Below, piece after piece: positions 42,881 through 53,590 of a stretch of DNA of 64,000 bases. A program made the position numbers and the translations under genes. Under the pieces are notes generated by a model. The model saw nothing but the letters and a program-made list of their open reading frames with translations, had not been told where the DNA came from and searched no databases. Positions within the stretch are counted from its first letter, which is position 1, and every line of letters starts with the position of its first letter. The DNA comes from Persicaria tinctoria (Eukaryota; Streptophyta; Magnoliopsida; Caryophyllales; Polygonaceae). Location: contig JBANSL010000013.1 of the NCBI GenBank assembly GCA_037127255.1, forward strand, positions 10,932,688 through 10,996,687. The letters are read 5' to 3'.

Positions 42881-45776
42881 TATACTCTAATTTCTGTTAT
42901 TTGTTTTATTTCTGATTATTTTCGGGATTCTGATATTGGTTTTATCACTTAGATGTATTAGTACTTAGATTTGTCAATAGGAAATCAGATTTTAGGTTAT
43001 TAGTGTTAAGACGTTAGATTAGATTATCATATTTTAGGCAAGACTTCTGAACGAGTTGAATGAGATTTTAGGTTATCAAGGACAAATTTATTACTTAGAT
43101 TTTAGGCATGAATTCTACATGATTTTAGGTTGTATGCTTTTGTGTTCTTGATTCTGCATTGTGCTAAGATTATATGCTTTTAGCAAAACATAAAAAAAAA
43201 AATATGTTCTTGCTTTTATATGCTTGTAGGTTGTATGCTTTTAGGTTATACGCTATCCGTTTGCTATTTTAGGGTAGCATCTGTAATTCCTGTTTTTGGT
43301 TGTGTTTATCCTTTTCTCCTTGTAGACTATATGCATCATATTGGTTTACTGTAAATTGCTCTAAACATAAATATCTCCAATTCCTGAACCGAACTTTAAT
43401 GTACTTGAATTGTTTTGTTGGTCTTGATTGTTGAATTGTTTTGCCTCATTATTTCTCCACCCTTTCTGAACTGAATTTTAATGCTTTTTTTTTTCATTTT
43501 CAAAGTTTTCCTCTGCAGTTTGCCTTTCTTTGAAAACGTGTATGTTTTGTGAATAATGTGTACATTATGCAATATCTGTACTTTTGATCTTGACATTCAA
43601 TTATACTGCATTGTAGAGGCAGCTGCTGATGCAAACACAGCAATTGAGCTAGACCCTTCAGTGGCCAAAGCATTCCTACGGAAAGGGTTTGTTCTCAGCA
43701 TCCAATCTTTTAATCTTGTGTTTTTGTCATGGATCTTATACACATATAGGGATATTTGGTTGTGCTTATTGCTGCACTAATTTTTTTTCTTTTAATGCTT
43801 GATTACTTATTTATGACCTTAACTTCCCTTTGTAGTTTCTTTAGAAACAGCCTCTTAGTCATTAATACACTCCCCCAAAAAATTTAAAGTAAAAGAAAAA
43901 ATGGAGAAAAAAAGAAAAAAATTGATCATTGTGCAGGGGTATCCACGAGCTTTTTTTATTGTCTTTGTTTTTTTATTGTCATTCTTGGAAGTTCCTGTTT
44001 TTCATCCTTGACCTAGTTTCCATGTGTATATTTTATTCCATATGTTGTAATGAGGAATATGTTGATTATAACGACTCACAAGTACTTGTATACTGTGGAA
44101 AGGGAAGAAAGATGGAGGCTTTTATGATATATCATGTTGCTTTGCAATTCTAAACTCTATTTTTGTGACATTTGAGGTATGATTTGGACGACAGGACTAG
44201 AGAATTCAGGATATTTGCCTATCAACATAGAGTTCGTTTTTGGGTCTTTTTTGTTTGTTTTTAATCAATCTATTCTTACTTCTGCCTGAATCTGGCTTTG
44301 GTTCATTGTACAGGAAGGAAGAGAATCTCTAATCTTCGGTTCAATGGCAGTTTAAGTCTGTCTTTGAGTTGTTAATCGTGAAATTTTCATTTTCATATAT
44401 TTTTTTTGGTACTTTTCATTTTTTTATTCTTATATGACTAATTTTTGCCATTATTATTGTAGGAGCGGCATATGTTATTAATTTTTACCTAGCGGGGAGG
44501 TATATAATTGAACAAAGTTTAGAGGTGACTTGCATTAGCCTTGCTCTTGATTTTTGTGACATTTGAGGTATGATTTCTATTTGTTATCTAACGCATATAC
44601 TGCCTATGTTGTAGGAGTGGGATAGTTCTCCAAGTGATAACTTACTCCTTGATCTCCCTCATCTGGAGTACCCAATATTTACACTTGTATTGGATCTAAC
44701 TGAGACCCTAGTTAGTTCCAATTGGAAGGTAAGTTTTCTTAGTCCCCATGAGCTTTGAAATTCTAAACTCTATTTTTTTAAATGATGGTTGTAGTTTGGT
44801 TTTACTTACACCATCTTTTTCTTTGTTTGCAGGAAATGATTCAGCATTTCATCTTTTTTTTTCACAACGTTGAAGCTTCTAGGTCATCAATGGCTTTAGA
44901 TAGTGACTTTGTAAATATTGGCGCCTTCGACTTTGAATACGCAGCAGCCTTCTCAGCACTTGTCGGATCCACAACCGGCTTCGAATACGCGGCCTTCTCA
45001 GCCCTCATTCGCGCAGCAGTAACAGGTATCTCTCGCACTCCTCTCCTACTTCCTCTTTAAGTAATGAACATGGATTTGTGAATAGGTTTGTATTTGTGAA
45101 TTTGTATGTAGTTGCAAACTTGGATTTGTGAATTTGTATGCGGATTTGTAGGTGGATTTGTATGGGGTTGTGAACTTGGCCATGTTTGTTGTGTGTTTGT
45201 TGTGTAAGATGAAACAGGTTTGTGCACATTTTTGTGCTATAAATGTGCACAATTTTGGAGCAATTGAAAACAGGGGGCATCAGCCATTTTTCATTTATTT
45301 TTTTTTTAAACAAATCACACTCAGGCGACGAATATTGACAAAACTTGGTTGCCTAATTTTTTTTAAAAAAAAACCCTCATATTCAGGCGATGGACATAAC
45401 TTCTTTAGGCGATGAACTTAGCTAAAATAATGGTCGCCTGAGTTACATTTTATATTTTATAGAATTCCCTAACCAAATTGGGGCGACGAACCTTTGAGAT
45501 AAATCTATCGCCTGAAGTGAAGTCGGCTCGGCTCGGCTCGGCTCGGAAAGCCTTTTTAGGTCTGACAATGAATTCAGGCGACGAACAATTTTTTCGTCGC
45601 CTAAAATGTTTCAGTCGACGAACATACCGATGCTCGTCGCCTGAATAGTGAAAGGATGAAAGTCACCGGACCACTACTCAGGCGACGGATGTTCGTCGGC
45701 TAAGTTATCAGGTGACGAAAGTCACATTTCAGGCGACGACATTGGTCCGTCGCCTGAAAGCCCTTCTGGCGTAGTG
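42881..45776. mobile_element. partial CACTA with right end CACTACGCCAGA
   Basis: The right terminus (reverse complement CACTACGCCAGAAGGG) ends at 45776. The preceding 480 bp carry many aggcgacgaa/cgtcgcctga repeats. Both features match the family of the 11-kb element at 47074-58134, as does the sequence entering the repeat zone (acagggggcatc.. versus acagggggcacc..). The left terminus is not in view, so the left boundary given is only where the previous element's repeats stop. The interior contains an SGT1-like exon. No transposase gene is present. Confidence 0.75.
43617..43685 (+). pseudogene. captured SGT1-like TPR exon
   Basis: Between a TTGTAG acceptor and a GTTTGT donor-like site, the sequence encodes (E)AAADANTAIELDPSVAKAFLRKG. 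This is a TPR-type helix pair whose wording is very close to the N-terminal TPR of plant SGT1, the HSP90 co-chaperone needed for several immune receptors. Only this exon is recognisable. The flanking DNA is intron-like, and downstream open segments (44040-44160) are not clearly SGT1. It lies inside the CACTA and is therefore most likely a transduplicated fragment. Confidence 0.6.
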
Positions 45777-46378
45777 ATCCCGTCCCGCAAAATAGCCAAA
45801 ATAACAGGCTATCGAATCAGTCAAATGGGCCAAGTGACCTTTTGCCATCAATTACTCAATTAGGTTCCATAATCCGTTCCAATTCTTTGAAAAGTTTTAG
45901 CCATTTTCTATTTTATGCCTCCGAGAATATAGAATAAGAGGCTAAATTGTGAAACATTTCTCCTAGATATACCCAATTTAGGAATTTTAGCCATTTATAA
46001 ATTAGATTATAGGATTCACATATTTTCTTTTATGGTTTTTCTTTCCTAAAAAAGTATCCTTATCCTATGTCGTTAAGGCACATAACAAACCAAAGGTTTA
46101 AACATGACGTACATGAAAGACTTGACTTTTTTTTTTTGGTCAATAATAAATTCAAAAAATGCAATACTAGAAAATTAGATAACTGAAATATCCCCCCTGC
46201 TGTCAAGCGAAAGTTGAAACTTGTAAAACTTAATTAACATGCATGCTTTTCAGAATGTTAAACACCATAAAAATGAATGTTAAAACATCTAAATCACCTT
46301 AATGCAACTAAATAAATGGCCTAAGGCTACAATTAATATCACAAATTCAAAACCTAATTGTGAAAGTGAAATCACCTC

Positions 46379-46389
46379 CTATATATAAA
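46379..46389 (+). promoter_or_regulatory. TATA box of S1 gene 2
   Basis: CTATATATAAA lies about 80 bp upstream of the ATG, within a block shared with copy 1. Confidence 0.7.
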
Positions 46390-46467
46390 CACACACCCAC
46401 GCACTATTTCTAAACAAGCAAAAAACTTGTTAAATAAAAAACAAGGAAAAACAAAAGAAGATCGAAG

Positions 46468-46935
46468 ATGAAGATGTCATCTCATAACTTGATCCTAGTC
46501 GCGCTGATGTCAGCAGTCGTGGTGGTGGCGATAGGCTCGCCATCAGTCCCCGCTGCGAGGATAGAGGTGCAGCCTCCGATATATCTGAGGGAATCCGCCG
46601 CCCCATTGTTCGGCATAACGGTGGTGATAAACAACATCCTGGAAGGAAAGCAGAATCTGGAGGTGCACTGCAAGGACAAGAATACCGATTTCGGAGTGAA
46701 GGAGGTGCCTTCCGGAGGGAGCTACAGCTTCTCCATGGAACCCAACTTGTTCAGCGCAGACTACTTCTGCTCGTTCGTGTTCGACAACGTCGTCCACTGG
46801 TTCGACATTTACCAATGGAAGAGGGATTTCAACCGTTGCGAGAATGACACTTGCAGGTGGTTTGTGTATGAAAAGGGGATATGCTTGAGTGACCCCAAAT
46901 CCCCAACGCACTGCTATTCTTGGAATCAGGTTTAG
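46468..46935 (+). CDS. S1-type self-incompatibility protein homologue, copy 2
   Basis: An intact, intronless 155-residue paralogue of the 11424 gene, with the same signal peptide start (MKMSSHNLILVALMSA), S1 domain and six cysteines (68, 101, 124, 129, 139, 149). It differs at 11 residues: 17, 18, 29, 31, 35, 38, 39, 45, 91, 144 and 154. Eight of these lie between 17 and 45, i.e. in the end of the signal peptide and the variable N-terminus of the mature protein, whereas residues 46-153 differ only at 91 and 144. The product is expected to be secreted. The 3' flank is cut by a CACTA element 138 bp after the stop, which might alter polyadenylation. Confidence 0.93.
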   Translation: MKMSSHNLILVALMSAVVVVAIGSPSVPAARIEVQPPIYLRESAAPLFGITVVINNILEGKQNLEVHCKDKNTDFGVKEVPSGGSYSFSMEPNLFSADYFCSFVFDNVVHWFDIYQWKRDFNRCENDTCRWFVYEKGICLSDPKSPTHCYSWNQV

Positions 46936-47073
46936 ATTAATCTCTTCTAATTACTTTATAGGGGTTTTAAATATCAAACAGTGTTAGTAATTGTTTGCTT
47001 GCGTCTGTGCCCCATTGAGATCGATCTTTGTTATTAATAATATGTTGATTTAAATCCATTGAAACAATACTGT

Positions 47074-47525
47074 CACTACGCCAGATTGCGTCTCGCTCGA
47101 CGGAACTCAAAAGGTTCGTCGCCTGAATCAGGTTCGGGCGACGAACTTACTAAGGCCCGTCGCCTGAACGTTGGGAGGTCCAAACCACCTCCAACCCATG
47201 TTCAGCCGACCAGAAAATCTCAATGTTCGTCGGCTGACCTTTGCTCAAGATCGGTCGCCCTTTTCTCAAGATCGGTCGCCCAAATAGGTATCCGAATGAC
47301 GGCTGTCAGAATGGGCCTTTGTAGCGACGGAAATACTAGTGGTTCGTCGCCTGAGCGTTGTTCGGGCCTTTGTAGCGACGGAAGTTCTTGTGGTTCGTCG
47401 CCTGAACGTTGGACTTTTTCAAAAGTAGAGTAATAAAGTCCGGTTGGTTGGGGATATTAAATACTGTTCATTCAGGAGACGGAGTTATATATATATCCGT
47501 CGCCTGAATGTGTTTTCCGTAACAA
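47074..47525. repeat. left subterminal repeat array of the 11-kb CACTA
   Basis: About 12 copies of gtcgcctgaa or its complement ttcgggcgacg lie in both orientations after the terminal CACTACGCCAGAT. In En/Spm elements such repeats bind the TNPA protein. The CDS-like frame at 47059-47433 is only this repeat translated. Confidence 0.85.
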
Positions 47526-48264
47526 ACAATTAAAATCGGTTGTACTGTACAATAAATCATTCTCATCTTCATCCTTTCTCCCAAAATAACCCTAGAGGGC
47601 TCGAAAACTCTTCCCCCATTTCACACCTCCATTGAAGGTATGTATAAATTTTAAATTTTTTTGTTTTTTTTGTTGAATATATGCATATACATTGTTTGTT
47701 TGGATATTTGATGATGAGCTTGTCTTTTTTAATGGAGTTTGGATGGTAAAAAAGTTGTTTGAATGGAGTTTATGAGGGGAAAGAGTTGTGTATGTATATA
47801 TGGAGTTGAAATTGAGGTTAAATGGAGGTTAAATTGAGTTTGTGTTATGAATTGATTGTTTATGTGAATAGATTGTTTATGGAGTTTGGATGGTAAAAAA
47901 GTTGTTTGAATGGAGTTTATGAGGGGAAAGAGTTGTGTATGTATATATGGAGTTGAAATTGAGGTTAAATTGAGTTTGTGTTATGAATTGATTGTTTATG
48001 TGAATAGATTGTGTATGTTCAATTTTATTTTAGAATGTGGTGTAGAATGACATAGATGATGAGAATGGAATTTTTATTTGAGTTTTTGATGAAAATGGAA
48101 TTTAGAACGTTATGATTGGAAATTGATTTTAAATTGAGTTTGAGGTATGAATGGATTGTGTATGTGAATGGATTGTTTATGTTCAATTTTATTTTAGAAT
48201 GTGGTGTAGAATGACATAGATGATGAGAATGGATTGTTTATGTGCAATTTCATTTTAGAATGTG
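47526..48264. promoter_or_regulatory. presumed promoter/leader of the TNP2-like gene
   Basis: An AT/TG-rich non-coding stretch follows a ccctagagggctcgaaaact leader-like sequence near 47590. It contains a direct duplication of about 120 bp (aatggagtttatgaggggaaagag at about 47760 and 47910) and a second partial duplication (ttttattttagaatgtggtgtag at about 48020 and 48185). No gene is seen. The role is inferred from position only. Confidence 0.4.
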
Positions 48265-51200
48265 ATGAATTCATATGAATGGATTGATAATGATATGACG
48301 ATAATGGACGACAAAAGTTGGATGCTACTCCCTCACGCTCATGGGGAGTATCAAAATGGAATATTTCTCTTTATGCAGAATCTTAGAGATAATGCGAATG
48401 GAATGACTCATTTCCTATGTCCGTGTTGGAGATGCCGCAACAATGAATGGCACCCAATAGATGAAATACACAGTCATTTGGCCCACATAGGAATGTGGCC
48501 TAGTTATACTGTTTGGGACAAGCATGGCGAAGCCCCAGTTGATAGGACAAATGAGCAACGACGAACGCAGATCCTGGAGAAAGGGGCATCTTCCTCCGTT
48601 GATGGTCCTGCTATGAACATTCTGCACGGTGCTTTTCCGTTTCATGCCGGATATGAGGCGCACTCTGTCCCCGACGATCCTCCGTTCCAATATGTTGTTG
48701 ACGATGATTACGAGAAATATAATAGGCTTGTAGAGGCAGCAAACATGCCATTGTGTGAGAACAGCGATATGACTGTTCTGGATGCCTGTCTGGATGCAAT
48801 GCAGATGAAGTCAGAGTTTGGTTGGACAGATAGGAGCATGGACGCCATGTGCGCACACATTGCTCGCATGTTGCCGAAAGGACATAAACATCCTACGGAT
48901 GGAGCGAAGATGAAGAGTGTGATTAGGGACCTTGCATTTGGGTACGAGCTGATCGACGCTTGTGAGTATAATTGTGTGCTATTTTGCAAACAATATGCAG
49001 ATCTCGAAGCGTGCCCCAAGTGCAACACACCTAGGTGGTGTACTAGGGAGGGTACGAGAGGCAAGGTTCCCAGGAAGGTTCTCCGGTACTTTCCCTTAAC
49101 CCCTAGACTGAAGATATTGTTCATGGAGCTGAACATTGCAAAGGCTATGCGATGGCATGGTGAGCGGGTGAGAGATGCAGAATGGTTGAAACACCCATCA
49201 GATGGTGAGGCATGGAAAGAATTCAACAAAACCTGCCCGCATTTCTCTAAAGACGTGAGGAATGTGAGACTTGCACTTGCAACCGATGGATTCAATCCAT
49301 TTGGGAATCAGTCAACCCTCCATAGCACATGGCCTGTCATAGTGATGCCATACAACTTGCCTCCATCGTTGTGCATGAAGAAGGAATTCAACATGTTATC
49401 GTAGTTGATTCCGGGACCAAAGTCTCCAGGAAAGTGTCTTAGTGTGTTCATGCAGCCGTTGATCGATAAGCTTCGCCACTTATGGGGGACTGGAGTATAT
49501 ACTGTTGATCGATACTCAAGGTCCACTTTCACGATGAAAGCAGCAGTGTTGTGGACTATAAGCGACTTTCCTGGCTTGGGGATGTTGGCTGGAGCTGCGA
49601 CGAAGGGGTATAAAGTCTGCCCTATTTGCTTGGACGGTACTTCTGCAACGCATGAACAAGGGAGAATGGTTTACGATGGGCACCGTAGATGGCTTCCACT
49701 AAACCACCCGTGGCGAACCGATGGTATGGCATTCAATGGAAGCGAAGAACACAGAACACGCCCTTATGCTTGGAATGGGGAGCAATTCTTTCACAGATCG
49801 ATAGGTACGAGAACTACCTCTTTTCCCTTTTCATACGTTTGTCCGATGTCTTTCTCATTATGTTTCCATCTTTCTCAACAGGATCAACTTCTCCGTCCTC
49901 AGCTCGCACCCTGCTTTCAAGGCCCCATACAGTGTGACTAACAGAATGTGTTGGACCAACAAGTCCGAGTTATGGAGATTGCCTTACTGGCGTCACATTA
50001 GAGTCAGACATGCACTCGATGTTATGCACATCGAGAAGAACGTCTTCGACAACATCATCGGCACTACTCTTAACATAGAAGGGAAGACAAAGGATGGTCC
50101 CAAAGCTCGAGCCGCATTGCAGCAGAGAGGGGTGCGGAGAAGCCAGGCACATAAGAGAGATGGAACACTCCCTCATGCGCCATTCCTGGTGAAACGGGAG
50201 GACATACCAGATATATTCGAATGGTTCGGTGCAGTGAAGTACCCCCATGGGTACGCTGGATCTTTGCACAACAAGGTCAAAATTGCAGAGAGAAAGTTCC
50301 ACGGCCTAAAGACCCATGACATTCATGTTATGTTTCAGCGTCTTCTTCCCATTGTCGTTCGTGCATACCTACCGTTGGGTGTTGCCAAGACTTTGGTTGC
50401 GCTAGCGAAATGGTTTCAGAAATTGTGTGCTAGGGAGGTGAGGAAGGAGGATGTTCGCCAGATGGAGGATGAGATAGTTCAGATTCTTTGCAGACTGGAG
50501 ATGATTTATCCCCCGCACTTTTTCACAATCATGGTACACCTTCTAGTTAACCTACCGCAACAAGTGTTAGAAACTGGACCAGTACATTACACCTGGATGT
50601 ACCCAATAGAAAGGTATGCTACTTATCGATTAAATTCATCTCACAATTTCACGTCCATCTTACCCCTCCAAAACTTCTTCCTTTGTTTTATAGGCAACTT
50701 GGCAAATATAAGGCTCAAGTGAAGAACTACTGTTACCCGGAGAGAAGTATTTCAGAGCGTTACGTTTTAAACGAGGCAACAACATACTGCAACTTGTATC
50801 TCGGGGGTCGAGATGAGAGCCGTGCAGGTACGAATGCTATGGAGGAGTTGAGCTATGATATTTCTGTCGTTTCAAGCCTCGTGCGTCCTCACGGTGAAAT
50901 CATGAGAGAAAGGTTAGGAGAACCTATGATTGCAGAGGCTCACTGGCAGGTTTTAACCAACTGCAAGGAAGTTGAGTTCTACTTGACATCGCATGAGAAC
51001 CTGTATAGTGAGGCTTACCCGGAGTATGAAGAATGGGACCGTAGAAAAGATTTTCTCAGTTATTTCTACCCATGGGTAAGAAAGAACGTGATGTTTCATT
51101 GAACAAATTGCATGTTTGTTTTCCCAAAACAGAACTCTAACATGTTATGTTGTATAGGTTTCTAAGTTGCACAGAGATGGAGACAACTACCTAAAACCGG

Positions 51201-51889
51201 AGGTTCTGAACTTGGCAAAAGGGCCACTACAATGCAAACTGTATTGGGCCTGCTCTGTCAATGGGGTAAAGTTTGTGGCATGGGACAAAGACAAAGATTT
51301 GAGAACACAAAATTCAGGGGTGATAGTGGAAACTTCGGATGCTAAGTACTATGGGGTACTTGAACAAGTGGTAGAGCTGATATACGCTACTTGTATGCCA
51401 GTTGTGTTGTTTAAATGCAAGTGGTTTGACACCGACCCTGAAAATAGTGGAAGCACCAAGGTAGATATGGGTTTGCTCTCTGTGGACACAAACAGCATTT
51501 GGTATGAGGATTCCCCGTTTTGTCTTGCATGCTCGGCGAGGCAAGTGTTTTACGTGGATGATCCAAAGGCGGGTGATGCTTGGAAAGTAGTTAATGTGAT
51601 GTCCCATAGGAACGTGTATGATCCTCAAACTCTAGCAACTCGTGGAGATGATCTTACCAATGAGGTGGAAGAAGCTTATCAGGAGATTGGCCCGGTGATC
51701 TATTTCGAAAATTTAAACCTCGCCATTGATCTTGAAATGGAGGAAGAAGAAGAAGAAGACGATGATGATGATGATGAAGATGAAGATGAACATGATGAAG
51801 ATGAAGATGAAGATGAAGATGAAGACGACGATGAAGATGAAGATGAACAAGAGGATGACGAAGAGGAAAATGACGATGACGAAGGTTGA
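48265..51889 (+). pseudogene. TNP2-like CACTA transposase
   Basis: This is the catalytic transposase of En/Spm elements. ATG 48265 starts MNSYEWIDND. The transposase-associated zinc domain (SWMLLPHAHGEY, FLCPCWRCRNN, HLAHIGMWPSYTVW) comes first. The Tnp2 domain (CPKCNTPRW, FNPFGNQST, LIPGPKSPGKC, CPICLDGT, HALDVMHIEKNVFDNIIGT) follows, then DUF4218 (MVHLLVNLPQQ, TWMYPIER) and DUF4216 (GVKFVAWDKD, MGLLSVDTNSIWYEDSPF). It ends in an Asp/Glu-only tail of about 60 residues. Introns are about 49804-49881, 50614-50693 and 51076-51157. An in-frame TAG at 49402-49404 (NMLS-stop-LIPGPK) breaks the first exon, and the first intron does not join in frame by the obvious sites, so I call it a pseudogene. 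Otherwise it is full length. Confidence 0.9.
51730..51886 (+). repeat. GAtGAa acidic-tail microsatellite
   Basis: A run of gaa/gat/gac codons encodes the acidic tail of the TNP2-like protein. It is a slippage-prone triplet repeat. Long poly-Ser or His/Leu frames on the opposite strand are shadows. Confidence 0.9.
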
Positions 51890-52079
51890 TAATGTCTTCG
51901 GATTCCATAAATCATATATTGTAATCGTTGTTTTTGTGAGACATGGCGGTGATTTTCGTATGTGTATGACATGGTTAGTATCATGGCTTCTAAGACTATT
52001 TTTTTTGGTGCAATTTGTCATTAAGTTATGGTAAACAGGGCAATAACACATGCCAAGTGCTCTTTTTAAAAAAATCTGT

Positions 52080-52595
52080 ATTTTTTCATGCGACGGAACA
52101 ATTAAATTCCCGTCGCCTGAGAGTATTCAGCAGACGAACTTATTGAAAGTACGTCTCTCCAATGGAAAAGTGAATTTCACACCATTTTGGCTCGAATAAA
52201 ATTTCATTTCCCACCTTTATTTTCACCAAAATTTGAATTTCCGCCAAATGGTTAGTCGACGGAATTGTTTATTGTTCGTCACCTGAATTGATTCAGGAGA
52301 CGAACTTATTACTAGTATGTCTCCCCAATGGAAAAGTGAATTTTTGCCCCATTTTGCTCGAATAAAATTTCATTTCCCACCATTATTTTCACCAAAATTT
52401 GAATTTCCGCCAAATGGTCAGTCGACGGACTCTTTTATTTTTCGTCGCCTGAAATGATTCAGGAGACGAACTTAGTATTAGTATGTCTCCCCAATGCAAA
52501 AGTGAATTTCCCCCCTATATTTTCACGAAAATTTGAATTTCCGCCAAATTTTCAGGCGACAATATTTTTTTATATGTCCGTCGCCTGAACATGTA
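52080..52595. repeat. internal 166-bp tandem array with end-type motifs
   Basis: Three head-to-tail copies start at gacgaactta (52133, 52299, 52465; period 166 bp; the third is shortened). Each contains ttgaatttccgccaaat and ends with gtcgacgga..cgtc(g/a)cctga motifs of the same kind as the terminal arrays. The array lies between the two transposase genes, just upstream of the TNPA-like gene, not at an element end. Confidence 0.9.
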
Positions 52596-52655
52596 AGATT
52601 TTACAAACTCGGACTCCTCCCCTAACCCTAGCCCCAAATCTGTTTCACTCATCGC

Positions 52656-52659
<4 letters not shown>

Positions 52660-52700
<41 letters not shown>
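52660..52700. repeat. CT microsatellite
   Basis: A (CT)n run of about 35 bp just upstream of the TNPA-like coding region, likely in its leader; the following sequence is a cctcctccgcct low-complexity stretch. Confidence 0.9.
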
Positions 52701-52702
<2 letters not shown>

Positions 52703-53329
52703 CTCTCCTCCGCCTCCTCCCTCTCCAACTTGCCTCTGTCCCTCCTCCGCCTCTCCTCCGCCGCTCCTCTCGTCCCTCCTCCACCTCTCCTCCGCCTCTC
52801 CTCCGCCACTCCTCTCGTCCCTCCTCCGCCTCTCCTCCGACCTCTCCTCCGCCATTCTTCCTAAAAGTCGCCCTGTGAAGGGGAAAAAGAAGCAAACCTC
52901 CTCCACTCCGGCCCCGATTCCTCCGCCATTGATCTTGCAAACCTCGCCATCGAACTCAGCCGCTTCAGCGCCTCCGGCTCCCTCTCCAAATCCGGCCCCG
53001 GCTCCCACTCCCACTCCCTCTCCAAATCCGGCCCCGACTCCCACTCCCACTTCCTCTCCAAACACGGCCCCGACTCCCACTCCCACTCCCACTCCCTCTC
53101 CAAACCCGGCCCCGACTCCTCCTCCTGCCTCAGGGACTCCTACTCCCTCTCCCACTCCCTCTGCAACAACCCCGGTGCCACCTCCTCTCCTATCTCTCAC
53201 CAATGGCAACCCTGTGCCATCCACAGCCATTGTCGGCGCCAACCCAGTAGCTACGTCATCAGGCGAGGCCCCTCGCTCCATCCGATGTCGTGGTTAGCAT
53301 CTCTCTCTCTCCCTCTGTCAGATTCTTTA

Positions 53330-53590
53330 AAATTGTATAAGGATTTAGGGTTTCAATTTGTATACTGATTTAGGATTTAGGGTTTCAATCTCATAGGATT
53401 TAGGATTTAGGGTTTCAATTTGTATAAGGATTTAGGGTTTTAATCTGATTTAGGATTTAGGGTTTCAATCTCATAGGATTTAGGATTTAGGGTTTCAATT
53501 TGTATAAGGATTTAGGGTTTCAATCTGATTTAGGATTTAGGGTTTCAATCTGATTTAGGATTTAGGGTTTCAATTTGATTTGTGTGATTC
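53330..53590 (+). repeat. nine TTAGGGTTT (telobox) repeats in intron 1
   Basis: Units of roughly 24-32 bp with core ggatttagggtttcaat recur nine times in the first intron of the TNPA-like gene. TTTAGGG is the plant telomere unit, and AAACCCTAA is the telobox bound by TRB-type proteins. Because the units are spaced by ctgatttagg and tataagg words, this is a minisatellite, not a true telomere tract. Confidence 0.85.

Larger units (their letters stand above)
45785..47070 (+). repeat. duplicated S1 locus, copy 2 (empty hAT site)
   Basis: This is the paralogue of 10105-12010. It is flanked immediately on the left by the CACTA right end (45776) and on the right by the left end of the 11-kb CACTA (47074). 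The single ATGACGTA at 46104-46111 is the uninterrupted version of the hAT target in copy 1. An extra segment of about 200 bp (45899-46100) is absent from copy 1. Confidence 0.85.

Noticed and set aside
38720..45776. A single CACTA element spanning both ends
   Set aside because: The left end CACTACTAGAATT and right end CACTACGCCAGAA differ after the core, the subterminal motifs differ (acatcgg versus ggcgacg), and the flanking triplets (ttg, atc) do not match.
48708..49295. 195-residue minus-strand frame
   Set aside because: It lies wholly opposite the recognised TNP2 domain and has no family resemblance.
51654..52051. Minus-strand frames rich in Ser, His or Leu and an Ile/Phe-rich frame
   Set aside because: Antisense shadows of the acidic GA-rich tail of the TNP2-like gene.
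52649..53281. Minus-strand 210-residue Gly/Glu/Arg-rich frame
   Set aside because: Low-complexity antisense of the CT microsatellite and the Pro-rich exon of the TNPA-like gene.
53330..53590. Interstitial telomere or chromosome end
   Set aside because: The TTTAGGG units are separated by other words and sit in an intron of a transposon gene.
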